A stretch of 49,032 nt of DNA from CAZMXS01 sp964570325 (GCA_964570325.1 CAZMXS010000033.1:1-49032), one strand, 5' to 3'; counted from the stretch's first letter, positions 7,296-16,159 are shown. Program-made: numbers and translations. The notes: generated by a model not told the origin, from the sequence alone.

Positions 7296-8750
7296 TCACT
7301 CCCAAAATTGCTCGGCAAGGATGAAATCCAGCACATCGCCCAAGCCCTCCTGCGCGGGTGGTTCATTATTCTTGCGGGGCAGCACCGGATACACATCCGG
7401 GAAACAAAAGTCGCCCTCGCGCCAGTCATCCGGCCAAGCGGCGGGAACCGCGCTGACATTCAATGCCAGCAGCGGATCCCCGCGCCGCGGCGGCGCGCGT
7501 TTGCGGCCCTGCGGATCATAGACCGGGTAGCCGGCCAGATCAGGCCGGCCGGCGTTTGTCGTCGCCGTCGTGGACACCACCGCCGCGCACGTGTAGTACT
7601 CCTGGACAGCCGCATAGTTGCGCGCCGTCTTATAGATCATCTCGCGCAACAGGCCGCGCAGGCGGCTGACGTCGGCCGGGCGGACCAGATCGGCCTTCGT
7701 CGCGACGAACGCCACGCGGCTGATTCCGGTGGGCCGCCAGGCGGAAGGCAGCAACAGCTTGGCCACCTTGTCCCAGGTCTTGGCCAACGGGTTGCGGCGC
7801 GGCAGACAAATCTGCAACAGGTCGGCGATCACCTCGGTCGTATCATTGTAGCGTCCGGTGCAAGCCGCCAGGGTGCCGGGAATATCCACCAACACAATCA
7901 GCCGGTGGCTCCGCGCCAGCCGCGCGAACAGGCGCGCGGGAATCGCGCGCCGGTATTCCCGATAATGCGCGGCCCAACGTTCGGCCAGCGCCGGCTGCCG
8001 CCGGCGGGCTTCAGCCGAGAGCGGCGCGAATTCCGCGCCGGGGCGCAAACCGGCCAGGCGGTGCGCCGCCCACTGCTCGACGGTCCCCGCCGGATCCGGA
8101 CCGGCGCCCTGGGGATCGAGCAGAAAGACCGACGGCGTAATGAACGGCTTGTAAGCCTTGATCATCCGCCCCAAGACCCGCTTGTACTCCGTGACCACCG
8201 CATCCGGATCCAACACCCCGCATCCCTGCAACTCGAAATAATCGCTCGCCAGTTCCCGGTACTCGGGGAAGGCTTCCAACGCCCCCAGGACGCGGTCGCT
8301 CCAGACCCCGTAATACGGCGTACCCATGCAGGCATCGGCGATGCGCTCGCCGGGAAAATCCAGGAAGCGCAGCGTGATGCCGCGCGTCCAGTCGGATCGT
8401 TGGAAACGACAGGCAATCTCGCCGGTATCCACCGTCTTGCGCGGCCACTCGGCGGCCTCGGCGAGCCGAGTCCGAAAAGCCTTGTAGTTGAAGGCCGGAA
8501 GACCCGCCCGCGGCGGCAGCAGTTCCGTGTTGGTGATCTCCACGCCGGCGGCCGGGCCGATGAGCCAACGTTCGAGGCGCGATCGGCGCACCGGCGTCAG
8601 CTTGAGCTTGGCGGGATCGTGATTATGCAGATGGTCGAGCAACGAGGTTAAAAATACGGTCTTGCCCGCGGCGCCCAGCCCCACCACGGCCACCTGCCGA
8701 TTGAAATCGCGGATACTCATATAAACCGGTTCGCGAACCCATCGTCCCAT
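7296..8750 (-). CDS. YcjX-like P-loop NTPase (DUF463)
   Basis: 484-residue nucleotide-binding protein. The Walker A motif VVGLGAAGKTVFLTSLL is near residue 24, followed by RFLDFPGERIAD in the switch/Walker B position and FVATKADLVRP as a likely guanine or base-recognition motif. Together with the YcjF-like gene 129 bases downstream this forms the ycjX-ycjF pair, which in enterobacteria is linked to the phage-shock regulon; the molecular role is unknown. ATG 8750 is preferred because the about 22 residues before the P-loop match the family; an in-frame TTG at 8774 and ATG at 8720 are alternatives. It is divergent from the HMG-CoA reductase gene. Confidence 0.82.
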   Translation of the reverse strand: MGRWVREPVYMSIRDFNRQVAVVGLGAAGKTVFLTSLLDHLHNHDPAKLKLTPVRRSRLERWLIGPAAGVEITNTELLPPRAGLPAFNYKAFRTRLAEAAEWPRKTVDTGEIACRFQRSDWTRGITLRFLDFPGERIADACMGTPYYGVWSDRVLGALEAFPEYRELASDYFELQGCGVLDPDAVVTEYKRVLGRMIKAYKPFITPSVFLLDPQGAGPDPAGTVEQWAAHRLAGLRPGAEFAPLSAEARRRQPALAERWAAHYREYRRAIPARLFARLARSHRLIVLVDIPGTLAACTGRYNDTTEVIADLLQICLPRRNPLAKTWDKVAKLLLPSAWRPTGISRVAFVATKADLVRPADVSRLRGLLREMIYKTARNYAAVQEYYTCAAVVSTTATTNAGRPDLAGYPVYDPQGRKRAPPRRGDPLLALNVSAVPAAWPDDWREGDFCFPDVYPVLPRKNNEPPAQEGLGDVLDFILAEQFWE

Positions 8751-8859
8751 GCCGACCGGTTTGTTCAAGTTCAAATTGCAGCCGGATGCGCGCGCTTGCC
8801 GCGCGGACGCCCGCTCGGCAAGCCCGGTGTCGCGGCGCGCGGCTCATGCTTTTTTCCCT

Positions 8860-8887
8860 TTGTTACACAAGCCGGGGCCGCTATCCT
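8860..8887 (+). promoter_or_regulatory. Candidate promoter of the mevalonate cluster
   Basis: TTGTTA (8860-8865), a 16-base spacer and TATCCT (8882-8887). Only 10 bases separate the -10 element from the ATG at 8898, so the transcript would have a leader of a few bases or none. No Shine-Dalgarno sequence is present, which agrees with a leaderless or near-leaderless start. Confidence 0.45.
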
Positions 8888-8897
8888 GCCCGGTGCA

Positions 8898-9959
8898 ATG
8901 AAATCCCAACCAACCATTGACTTTGCGCGCATCCCCATGCAATCCGTCGGGCCGGTTCGGCTTTGCGGACCGGAGGCGGCCGGCGAATTTATGCTGCCGC
9001 TGGCGACCTACGAAACGCCGCTCTGGCCGTCCGTCAACCGGGGCGCGCGGGTATCCGTCCTATCCGGCGGCATCCATGCCGTGGTGGTGGATGAGCGCAT
9101 GACACGCTCCGTTGCGCTTGAGGCGCCAGACGCGGCGGCCGCAGTCCAATTCATCGCGGCGCTGCGCGAACGCCAAACGGAGCTGGCGGCCCAAGCCGCC
9201 GCGACCAGCCGATTCGCGCGCCTGCTCGATTGGCGCCACCAAATTGTCGGCAACCTGATCTATCTGCGCCTGGAAATGCTCACCGGGGACGCCGCCGGCC
9301 ACAACATGGTCACGCGCGCGGCGGATCAAATCCTCGATTGGTTGAGCCGGGAATTCCCCGCGCTGAAGTATGTTTCCGTATCCGGCAATTACTGTTCCGA
9401 CAAGAAGGCCGGCGCGGTCAACGGGATCCTGGGCCGCGGCAAATATGTTGTGGCCGAACTGACCGTGCCGCGCCGGATTTGCGCGCGGTACCTCAAAACC
9501 ACGCCGGAAAAGATCGCCGACCTCAATCTAAAGAAAAACCTGATCGGCACGATGCTGGCCGGCGGGATCCGCAGCGCCAACGCGCACTTCGCCAATATGC
9601 TGCTGGGGTTCTACCTGGCTACCGGCCAGGACGCCGCGAACATCGTTGAGGGCTCGCAGGGGTTTGTCCACGCGGAGTCGCGCGGCGATGATTTGTATTT
9701 CTCCGTCACGCTTCCCAATTTGATTGTGGGCACGGTGGGCAACGGCAAGGACCTGGATTTTGTGCAGGCGAATCTGAAGGCGCTCGGCTGCCTGGAGACG
9801 CGCCCGCCGGGTCAGAACGCGCGACGCCTGGCGGTGATTTGCGCGGCGGCTGTCCTGTGCGGAGAACTATCTCTGCTGGCGGCGCAAACCAATCCCGGCG
9901 AACTGATGGAAGCCCATTTGAAGCTGGAGCGGAAAGCGACGGGTAAAACCACAAATTGA
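8898..9959 (+). CDS. hmgA: Hydroxymethylglutaryl-CoA reductase, class I-like, soluble
   Basis: 353-residue catalytic domain without membrane segments; it reduces HMG-CoA to mevalonate with NAD(P)H. Visible motifs: LATYETPLWPSVNRGA with the catalytic Glu, LTGDAAGHNM, the class I type VSGNYCSDKKAGAVNG containing the catalytic Lys, GQDAANIVE with the catalytic Asp, LPNLIVGTVGNGK and a C-terminal His in ELMEAHLKL. The pattern is closer to eukaryotic/archaeal class I than to the class II enzymes of Pseudomonas and staphylococci; DAAG instead of the usual DAMG is a small deviation. ATG 8898 is chosen because the frame upstream (to 8796) crosses the promoter; ATG 8937 is a further alternative. It heads the mevalonate cluster, 22 bases before fni. 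Confidence 0.93.
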   Translation: MKSQPTIDFARIPMQSVGPVRLCGPEAAGEFMLPLATYETPLWPSVNRGARVSVLSGGIHAVVVDERMTRSVALEAPDAAAAVQFIAALRERQTELAAQAAATSRFARLLDWRHQIVGNLIYLRLEMLTGDAAGHNMVTRAADQILDWLSREFPALKYVSVSGNYCSDKKAGAVNGILGRGKYVVAELTVPRRICARYLKTTPEKIADLNLKKNLIGTMLAGGIRSANAHFANMLLGFYLATGQDAANIVEGSQGFVHAESRGDDLYFSVTLPNLIVGTVGNGKDLDFVQANLKALGCLETRPPGQNARRLAVICAAAVLCGELSLLAAQTNPGELMEAHLKLERKATGKTTN

Positions 9960-9981
9960 CCGGACCCACCACAAACCCAAC

Positions 9982-11025
9982 ATGAGCGACCCCACCAATA
10001 TCCGGAAGCTCCGGCATCTGCAAATCGTCACGCAAGATCCGGCGACCGATCGCGGCAAATTCTATTTCGACGCGATCCAGCTCCAGCACCGCGCCCTGCC
10101 CGAACTGAACCTGGACGAAGTGGATCCGTCCACCGGTTTCCTGGGCAAGCGTCTGGCCTTCCCGCTGCTCATTTCCTCGATGACCGGCGGCGACCACGCG
10201 CTGATCCGCCGAATCAACCGCAACCTGGCATGCGCCGCGGAAGAGTGCGGGGTCGCCATGGCCGTCGGCTCGCAGCGGGTGCTGTTTTCGCGTCCCGGTT
10301 CCGCCGCCAGTTTCAACCTGCGCCGCTACGCCCCCACGGCGTTGCTGCTCGCCAACCTTGGGGCGGTGCAATTGAACCACGGTTTCGACGCGGGTACCTG
10401 CCGCCAAGCGGTCGCCGCCAGCGGCGCTGACGGATTGTGCCTGCATCTCAATCCGCTGCAGGAGGCGGTCCAGCCGGATGGCGACACGAATTTCAAGGGG
10501 CTGGCCGCAAAAATCGGCCGGGTGGCGCGGCAGTTGGATTGCCCGGTAATCGTCAAGGAGGTGGGCGCGGGCGTTTCGCTGGCGGACGCCCGGCTCCTGC
10601 TCCGACACGGCATCCGCTACATTGACGTGGCCGGCGCCGGCGGGACCTCGTGGAGCCGCATCGAACATCACGCCCGGGCCGCTCGCGGGCATGGCGACCT
10701 CGGCCTGGTATTCCAGGACTGGGGCCTGCCGACGCCGGCGGCGCTGGCGGCCCTGCGGCCCTTGCGGGGAAAATTGACCGTGGTGGCCTCCGGCGGCATT
10801 CGCTCCGGGATTGACATGGCCAAGGCGCTGATTCTGGGCGCCGCGGTGTGCGGCGTCGCGGCTCCGCTGCTCAAGCCGGCAATGGAATCGGCGGAACGGG
10901 TCGCGGCGGTCATCCGACAATTGCGCCGCGAATTCGTCACCGCCATGTTCCTGCTGGGCGCGCGCGACGTGCGCGCGCTCCGTGGAAATGAATCACTGAT
11001 TATTGGAAAGGGGACGCGTCCATGA
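9982..11025 (+). CDS. fni: Isopentenyl-diphosphate delta-isomerase, type 2 (FMN-dependent)
   Basis: 347 residues. Interconverts IPP and DMAPP using FMN and NADPH. Family motifs are all visible: LLISSMTGG, GVAMAVGSQR, LLANLGAVQL, CLHLNPLQEAVQPDGDT with substrate- and Mg-binding residues, VIVKEVGAGVS, AGAGGTSWSRIE and VASGGIRSGIDMAKAL for FMN phosphate binding. Its ATG follows the HMG-CoA reductase stop by 22 bases with no clear Shine-Dalgarno site; its stop overlaps the next start by four bases (ATGA), so it is probably co-translated with mvaS. Confidence 0.96.
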   Translation: MSDPTNIRKLRHLQIVTQDPATDRGKFYFDAIQLQHRALPELNLDEVDPSTGFLGKRLAFPLLISSMTGGDHALIRRINRNLACAAEECGVAMAVGSQRVLFSRPGSAASFNLRRYAPTALLLANLGAVQLNHGFDAGTCRQAVAASGADGLCLHLNPLQEAVQPDGDTNFKGLAAKIGRVARQLDCPVIVKEVGAGVSLADARLLLRHGIRYIDVAGAGGTSWSRIEHHARAARGHGDLGLVFQDWGLPTPAALAALRPLRGKLTVVASGGIRSGIDMAKALILGAAVCGVAAPLLKPAMESAERVAAVIRQLRREFVTAMFLLGARDVRALRGNESLIIGKGTRP

Positions 11026-12194
11026 GCGCCGGCATAGACCTGCTCAGTTTTTATTCCGCGAATTACTACCTGGACCTGAAAACACTGGGCGAAGCGCGCG
11101 GAGTGGATCCCAACAAATTCTACATCGGACTCGGCCAGGAAAAAATGGCGCTGCCGCCGCCGGATGAGGATATTGTCACCATGGCGGCCAGCGCGGCCCG
11201 CCCGCTGATCGAGCAAACCGGCAAGGATAACATCGAATTGCTGGTTTTTGCCACTGAGTCGGGAATTGACCAGTCCAAAGCGGCCAGCCTGTTCGTCCAC
11301 GGCCTGCTGGAACTGCCGCCGCGTTGCCGCGCGATCGAAATCAAGGAGGCCTGCTACGGCGGCACGGCGGGAGTCCAACTGGCCAAGGCCTGGGTCGAAC
11401 GCAATCCGGAGGCGCGGGCCCTCGTGCTGGCGGCGGACATTGCCCGCTATGAACTGGGCAGCCCCGGCGAACCGACGCAAGGCTGCGGCGCGGTCGCCAT
11501 GCTGATCACCGAGCAGCCGCGGATCATGGCGCTCGATCCCGAATGCGGCTATCACGCCGAGGACGTCATGGACTTCTGGCGCCCGACCTACCGCGCCGAG
11601 GCAGTAGTGGACGGCAAATACTCAACGCGGGTTTATCTGTCCACGCTGATTGAGGCGTGGAAGCAGTACGCCGGGCTTTCCGGCCGGGGGTTCGCGGATA
11701 TTCACCGATTCTGCTTCCACCTGCCGTTCACCCGGATCGCCGAGAAGGCTTATGAGCGACTGGCCAAGGCTGCGGGCCGGCCGGAAGTCACGGCAGAGGA
11801 ATTGCGCATCCGGGTCGGCGATTCGCTGCGCTACAACCGGATCACCGGCAACAGTTACGCCGCTTCCCTGTACGAGGGACTTACGTCGCTGCTGGACAAT
11901 ACGCCGGAAGATTTGAGCGGAAAACGGATTGGTCTGTTCAGCTATGGCTCCGGCTGCATGGCGGAATACTTCAGCGGCGTGATTCAACCGGGCTATCAGG
12001 CCTTTCTCCATACCGCCCGGCACCAGGCGCTGCTGAACAACCGAACCGAACTCGACTTCCAGCAATACGAAGACATCTTCAACTACGGCGTGCCCGAGGA
12101 CGGCGGCGACCATGTCTTCGCGCCGTATCGGACCGGCCCCTTCCGGCTGGCCGGCATCAAAGACCACAAGCGGATTTACGAGCGCGTGGGATAA
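11022..12194 (+). CDS. mvaS: Hydroxymethylglutaryl-CoA synthase
   Basis: 390 residues, the usual length for bacterial enzymes. It condenses acetyl-CoA and acetoacetyl-CoA. The catalytic triad is recognisable: Glu in ATESGIDQSK, nucleophilic Cys in IKEACYGGTAG and His in FCFHLPFTRIAEKAY. Further conserved blocks are TGNSYAASLYEG and FSYGSGCMAEYFS. It starts within the fni stop codon (ATGA overlap) and is followed by a 127-base gap before mevalonate kinase, the largest gap inside the cluster, which carries its own candidate promoter. Confidence 0.96.
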   Translation: MSAGIDLLSFYSANYYLDLKTLGEARGVDPNKFYIGLGQEKMALPPPDEDIVTMAASAARPLIEQTGKDNIELLVFATESGIDQSKAASLFVHGLLELPPRCRAIEIKEACYGGTAGVQLAKAWVERNPEARALVLAADIARYELGSPGEPTQGCGAVAMLITEQPRIMALDPECGYHAEDVMDFWRPTYRAEAVVDGKYSTRVYLSTLIEAWKQYAGLSGRGFADIHRFCFHLPFTRIAEKAYERLAKAAGRPEVTAEELRIRVGDSLRYNRITGNSYAASLYEGLTSLLDNTPEDLSGKRIGLFSYGSGCMAEYFSGVIQPGYQAFLHTARHQALLNNRTELDFQQYEDIFNYGVPEDGGDHVFAPYRTGPFRLAGIKDHKRIYERVG

Positions 12195-12285
12195 GCGCGA
12201 TTTACATTCGGTGTCGGGAATGGTTTTTGGGGCGCCGCATCCTGTCCCCCTGACACGCATTTCCAATAATACCCAACACGGATAC

Positions 12286-12313
12286 TCGACAATCCGCCCA
12301 ACCGTGTTAGGAT
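12286..12313 (+). promoter_or_regulatory. Candidate internal promoter before mevalonate kinase
   Basis: TCGACA (12286-12291), 16-base spacer, TAGGAT (12308-12313). The ATG at 12322 follows only 8 bases after the -10 element, predicting a leaderless transcript. It would let the three kinase/decarboxylase genes be expressed apart from the upstream mevalonate genes. Confidence 0.45.
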
Positions 12314-12321
12314 CATCACCG

Positions 12322-13326
12322 ATGAGAGCCATCGCCCCAGGCAAGTTAATCTTAAGCGGCGAGCACGCGGTAGTTTATGGCAAGCCGGCCATCGCCATGG
12401 CGGTCAACCGCAATGCCCAGGCCGTGCTCACCGCGGACAATACCGATCTGGTTTCCTTCGATTTGCAGGATTTGAAAGCCCAAGAGTCGTTCACCCTGCG
12501 CGCGTTACGGGAAATGAAGAGCCGGATTGTCAAGAATTACCAATCATTCCTGGATGGCAACCTCAGCATCCGCGAGGTTTTGCATAAACCGCTCGACCTT
12601 TTTGAATTTGTTTTTATTACCGTGTTGGATGGCCTGCATCTGAAACTGGCCGAAGGTCTGAATATCAAATTGCACTCCAACATTCCGATCGGCTGCGGCA
12701 TGGGTTCATCGGCGGCCACTATCTTGAGCGTCCTGCGCTGCGTGGGGCATTACTTCCGGGTGGAGTTCCGACCGGACTGGTACTACCGCTACAGCCTCGA
12801 GGCCGAAAACCTCCAACACGGCCATGCCAGCGGCGTGGATTCCTATATTTCCCTGCATGGCGGCTGCGCCCGTTTCCAGCAGGGCCAGGCGCGCAAGATT
12901 CCCCTCCCGCGCGCGCCCATGCACCTGGTGCATACCGGCATGCCCGCCACCACCACCGGCGAATGCGTGGAGCAGGTTCGGCGTACACACGCCAAGAGCG
13001 CGCTATGGAACGACTTCGAAGCCGTCACGAATGAACTGGAAGCCGCCTTTCTCCAAAACGACCTGAAGCGCATCCAGCGCGGCATCCGGGAAAATCACCG
13101 CCTGTTGCAGAACATCGGTGTGGTGCCGGCCCGGGTCAGCGAGTTTGTCGCCGAAGTGGAACGTGCCGGCGCGGCAGCCAAGACTTGCGGGGCCGGCGCG
13201 GTGGCCGGCGACCGGGGCGGCATGGTGCTGGTTTTTTCCGAGCAAGCGCCGGCGGAAATCTGCCGAAAATATGGCTATGAACTCATGACCATCCGGGGGG
13301 AACCCCTTGGGGCCCGCATCGTATAA
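12322..13326 (+). CDS. mvk: Mevalonate kinase
   Basis: 334-residue GHMP kinase that phosphorylates mevalonate at C5. Motif 1 is at the extreme N-terminus (APGKLILSGEHAVVYG), the ATP loop is IPIGCGMGSSAAT, a substrate Asp lies in HGHASGVDSY, and VHTGMPATTTGECVEQV is the third conserved block. The start at 12322 is required by motif 1; the open frame upstream runs through the promoter and the end of mvaS. It overlaps the second GHMP kinase gene by 20 bases. Assignment as mevalonate rather than phosphomevalonate kinase rests on overall motif similarity; the two kinases could in principle be exchanged. Confidence 0.85.
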   Translation: MRAIAPGKLILSGEHAVVYGKPAIAMAVNRNAQAVLTADNTDLVSFDLQDLKAQESFTLRALREMKSRIVKNYQSFLDGNLSIREVLHKPLDLFEFVFITVLDGLHLKLAEGLNIKLHSNIPIGCGMGSSAATILSVLRCVGHYFRVEFRPDWYYRYSLEAENLQHGHASGVDSYISLHGGCARFQQGQARKIPLPRAPMHLVHTGMPATTTGECVEQVRRTHAKSALWNDFEAVTNELEAAFLQNDLKRIQRGIRENHRLLQNIGVVPARVSEFVAEVERAGAAAKTCGAGAVAGDRGGMVLVFSEQAPAEICRKYGYELMTIRGEPLGARIV

Positions 13327-14233
13327 AGCCTCCGCCCCGGGCAGCCTCATGCTGTTCGGGGAGCATGCCGTGTTGCACGGCCGCCGGGCGCTGGTCTGCG
13401 CCATCAATCGCCGCATTCACGTCACGCTGACCCCGCGCGCGGACCGCCTTATCCGAATTGATTCCAACCTCGGCCGGCATGAAACCACGCTGGATGAATT
13501 GGCGACGGCGCCGGCCTTCCGTTTCGTGCTCGCGGCGCTCTCGCGTCGCCGGGAGGGTCTGCCGGCCGGCTGCGACCTGTTGATTGAGTCCGAGTTCTCG
13601 CATCAAATGGGGTTTGGCTCTTCAGCCGCAGTCACCGTCGCCACGCTGGCGGCATTGGATCGCTGGCGGTACGGCCGGGTGGATCCGGCCGCGCTGCTGC
13701 GCGATGGCGCCCAAGTGATTCGGGTCGTCCAAGGGGTAGGTTCCGGCGCGGATGTCGCCGCCAGCGCGCTGGGCGGCGTGGTGCTATATCGGGCCGATCC
13801 GGCGGAAGCGCGCGGAATTGGCGGGGCGCTGCCGCTGACCGTGGTCTATTCCGGAAGCAAGCGGCCGACGGTGGAAGTCATCCAACTCGTGGCGGAAAGC
13901 CGGCGGGCGTTCCCGGAATTGTTTGAAGCGATATTCGACCTGCAGGACCGGGTCACCGGCCAAGCGGCGGCTGCGCTGGAGCAACAGAACTGGCCGGCGC
14001 TGGGACGACTGATGAACTTCAGCCAGGGCCTGCTGGACGCGCTAGGGGTCAATAACGCCGTCCTCTCGGAAATCATTTATGCGTTGCGCGCGGAGACCGG
14101 AATTCATGGCGCCAAAATATCCGGCTCCGGCCTGGGCGACTGTGTGATCGGGGTCGGGCGTTGCGCCCGAACCGCGTGGCCGTACCCGCTCCAACCGGTG
14201 GCCGTCACGCCGGAAGGCGTCCTTGCTGATTGA
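13307..14233 (+). CDS. Second GHMP kinase, probably phosphomevalonate kinase
   Basis: 308 residues with GHMP motif 1 SAPGSLMLFGEHAVLHG, the ATP loop HQMGFGSSAAVTVATL and QGVGSGADVAASALGG, then KISGSGLGDCVIG as motif 3. The GSGAD.AAS type block resembles phosphomevalonate kinases, and its place between mevalonate kinase and diphosphomevalonate decarboxylase predicts phosphorylation of mevalonate-5-phosphate. The start codon is TTG (13307), needed to include motif 1, with a G-run (GGGGGGAA) upstream; it overlaps the preceding gene by 20 bases, and the stop directly abuts the mvaD ATG. Motif 1 alone looks mevalonate-kinase-like, so the substrate is inferred from context. Confidence 0.72.
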   Translation: MGPASYKASAPGSLMLFGEHAVLHGRRALVCAINRRIHVTLTPRADRLIRIDSNLGRHETTLDELATAPAFRFVLAALSRRREGLPAGCDLLIESEFSHQMGFGSSAAVTVATLAALDRWRYGRVDPAALLRDGAQVIRVVQGVGSGADVAASALGGVVLYRADPAEARGIGGALPLTVVYSGSKRPTVEVIQLVAESRRAFPELFEAIFDLQDRVTGQAAAALEQQNWPALGRLMNFSQGLLDALGVNNAVLSEIIYALRAETGIHGAKISGSGLGDCVIGVGRCARTAWPYPLQPVAVTPEGVLAD

Positions 14234-15235
14234 ATGATGACCAAAGCGGAAATCGTCGCGCAGATTCTGAACGGCCGGGGCCGGGCCCCAGCCGCGGGCG
14301 GCTATGCCTTCGCCCCCTCGAATATCGCCCTGTGCAAATACTGGGGCAAGCGGGATGAGGAATTGAACCTGCCCGTCACGGCCAGCCTCTCCATTTCGTT
14401 AGGCCGGCTGGGCTCCACCACCAAGCTTTCGCTGCGGCCCGATAGCGATGTGGTCCGGCTGGACAAGAAAGAATTGGCGCCGGACTCCCCATTCGCGCGG
14501 CGCATCGGCGCGTTCCTGGATTTGTTCCGCCGGGACGCCGGCATGTATTTCGAGGTCGAGGCCGTCAACACCATCCCTACGGCCGCCGGATTTGCCTCCT
14601 CGGCCTCCGGCTTCGCGGCGCTGGTCACGGCCCTGGACGAATTATTCGGCTGGGAATTGGACAAGCGCGAGCTTTCCATTCTGGCGCGCCTCGGCAGCGG
14701 CAGCGCCTGCCGCTCGCTCCACCACGGCTTTGTCGAGTGGCGCGCGGGCACGCGCCCGGACGGCATGGACAGCTACGGCGAGCGGCTGGACGCAGCCTGG
14801 CCCGAACTGCGGCTGGGGCTGCTGGTCATCACCGCCGCGGAAAAAAGTATGGGGTCGCGCCCCGCCATGAAGCGCACGATCGAGACCTGCGCGTTGTACA
14901 AATCCTGGCCGGAAAAGGCGGCCGCCGACCTGGCGCTGCTTAAAAAAGCAATCGCGGAAAAAGATTTTCACCTGCTCGGCGCAACGGCGGAATCCAATGC
15001 GCTGGCCATGCACGCGACCATGATCGCCTCCTGGCCCCCGGTGGTCTACTGGCGGCCCGAGTCGCTGGCCGCGATGCAGGCCATCTGGGCGGCGCGGGCC
15101 AATGCCGTGCCGGTTTATTTCACCATGGACGCCGGCCCGAATCTGAAACTGATTTTCCAAGCCGGCGATGAGGCGGCCGTGCGCGGCGTGTTCCCCGACC
15201 TGAAGGTGGTCCGTCCGTTCGATGCGGAACCCTGA
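14234..15235 (+). CDS. mvaD: Diphosphomevalonate decarboxylase
   Basis: 333 residues. It converts mevalonate diphosphate to IPP with ATP. Visible motifs: APSNIALCKYWGKRD near the N-terminus, TASLSISLG, NTIPTAAGFASSASGFAAL for ATP and substrate binding, GSGSACRSL and the C-terminal YFTMDAGPNLKLI with the catalytic Asp. Its start follows the preceding stop with no gap, indicating coupling. It ends the cluster; the 137 bases to the convergent trmJ stop hold no gene and no clear terminator hairpin. Confidence 0.95.
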   Translation: MMTKAEIVAQILNGRGRAPAAGGYAFAPSNIALCKYWGKRDEELNLPVTASLSISLGRLGSTTKLSLRPDSDVVRLDKKELAPDSPFARRIGAFLDLFRRDAGMYFEVEAVNTIPTAAGFASSASGFAALVTALDELFGWELDKRELSILARLGSGSACRSLHHGFVEWRAGTRPDGMDSYGERLDAAWPELRLGLLVITAAEKSMGSRPAMKRTIETCALYKSWPEKAAADLALLKKAIAEKDFHLLGATAESNALAMHATMIASWPPVVYWRPESLAAMQAIWAARANAVPVYFTMDAGPNLKLIFQAGDEAAVRGVFPDLKVVRPFDAEP

Positions 15236-15372
15236 GGCCGCGCTGATTTACCGCCGCGAATCGCGCCGACCCACGGTTGACGGTAATCGCCTTCCGGCCC
15301 AATCCCGCGCGCCGGGGTCGAAACGAAGAAGTCAGCCGATTGCAAAAAGGAGGACCAGGCCGCCGGGAATGT

Positions 15373-16152
15373 TTACTCCGGCGCGCTGCCGTCATCGTCG
15401 CCGGTCTCCCAAGGCGCGGGATTCCGAGTTTCTCCACGCATGCGCGCGGCGCACCATTGCATCTGGTGGGCGATCCCGATCATGATCTGGACATCCGCCA
15501 CGGTCAACGGCCCGCGCGACAAAATCCGGCGCAATCCCAGCATCATATGTTCCGCCTTGTCCTCTTTCATGAATCCAATGTCGAGCAGGGCCTTGCGCCA
15601 TTTGGCGAACAGCGCCTCGCGCATGGCCGCCGGCGCCTCCGGGAATCGTTCAACCGGCGGTTCAAATCGGCCGGACACGAGAAACAACTCGTAACAACAG
15701 ATCATCACGGCATGGGAGAGGTTGAGCGACTCGTACTCGGGCGCCGAGGGAATCCGGATCAACTGCGTGCAACGCCCGATATCCGCCGTGGACAAGCCAT
15801 TGTCTTCCGGCCCGAAAACGAGCGCCACCGGACCGTCGGCGGCGGCCGCGACCAGCCGCGGCGCCCATTCGCGCGGGGTCCGGACATGTCCCCGGTAGAG
15901 ACCGGGCCGCGCGGTCGTGCCCGCCACCAACCCGCAATCGGCGATGGCCTCCGCCAGCGTCGGGAACTCCCGCCGCCCGTCCAGCACGTCGCCCGCATGG
16001 CAGGCCATCGTGCGCGCCTCCTCGTAATCCAACGGCGCGCGCGGCGCGGCAATCACCAGTTGCCGCAACCCCATATTTTTCATAACCCGGCAGACCGCGC
16101 CGACATTCCCGGCGTAAATCGGACTGACCAGCACGATGCGTATTTCGCCCGG
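15373..16152 (-). CDS. trmJ: TrmJ-type tRNA (cytidine/uridine-32-2'-O)-methyltransferase
   Basis: 259-residue SPOUT methyltransferase that probably 2'-O-methylates position 32 of tRNAs. Motifs: IVLVSPIYAGNVGAVCRVMK (motif 1), VALVFGPEDNGLSTADI (motif 2) and IPSAPEYESLNLSHAV (motif 3, forming the S-adenosylmethionine knot). A C-terminal extension with helical character follows, as in TrmJ. The ATG at 16152 immediately precedes motif 1; the open frame continues to 16224 within the upstream glycosyltransferase and is not used. It lies 7 bases after that gene on the same strand. Confidence 0.9.
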   Translation of the reverse strand, partial: PGEIRIVLVSPIYAGNVGAVCRVMKNMGLRQLVIAAPRAPLDYEEARTMACHAGDVLDGRREFPTLAEAIADCGLVAGTTARPGLYRGHVRTPREWAPRLVAAAADGPVALVFGPEDNGLSTADIGRCTQLIRIPSAPEYESLNLSHAVMICCYELFLVSGRFEPPVERFPEAPAAMREALFAKWRKALLDIGFMKEDKAEHMMLGLRRILSRGPLTVADVQIMIGIAHQMQWCAARMRGETRNPAPWETGDDDGSAPE

Positions 16153-16159
16153 CATATCG

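Noticed and set aside
7203..8651. Open frame of 482 codons on the plus strand
   Set aside because: Antisense to the YcjX-like gene, whose motifs are clear; composition is Arg/Gln/His-rich as in other shadows.
9706..10920. Open frame of 404 codons on the minus strand
   Set aside because: Antisense to fni, which shows all family motifs.
15222..15485. 87-codon plus-strand frame with AAAGGAGG upstream of an internal ATG
   Set aside because: The putative site is too far from the ATG at 15369, most of the frame is antisense to trmJ, and the product is Arg-rich without similarity.
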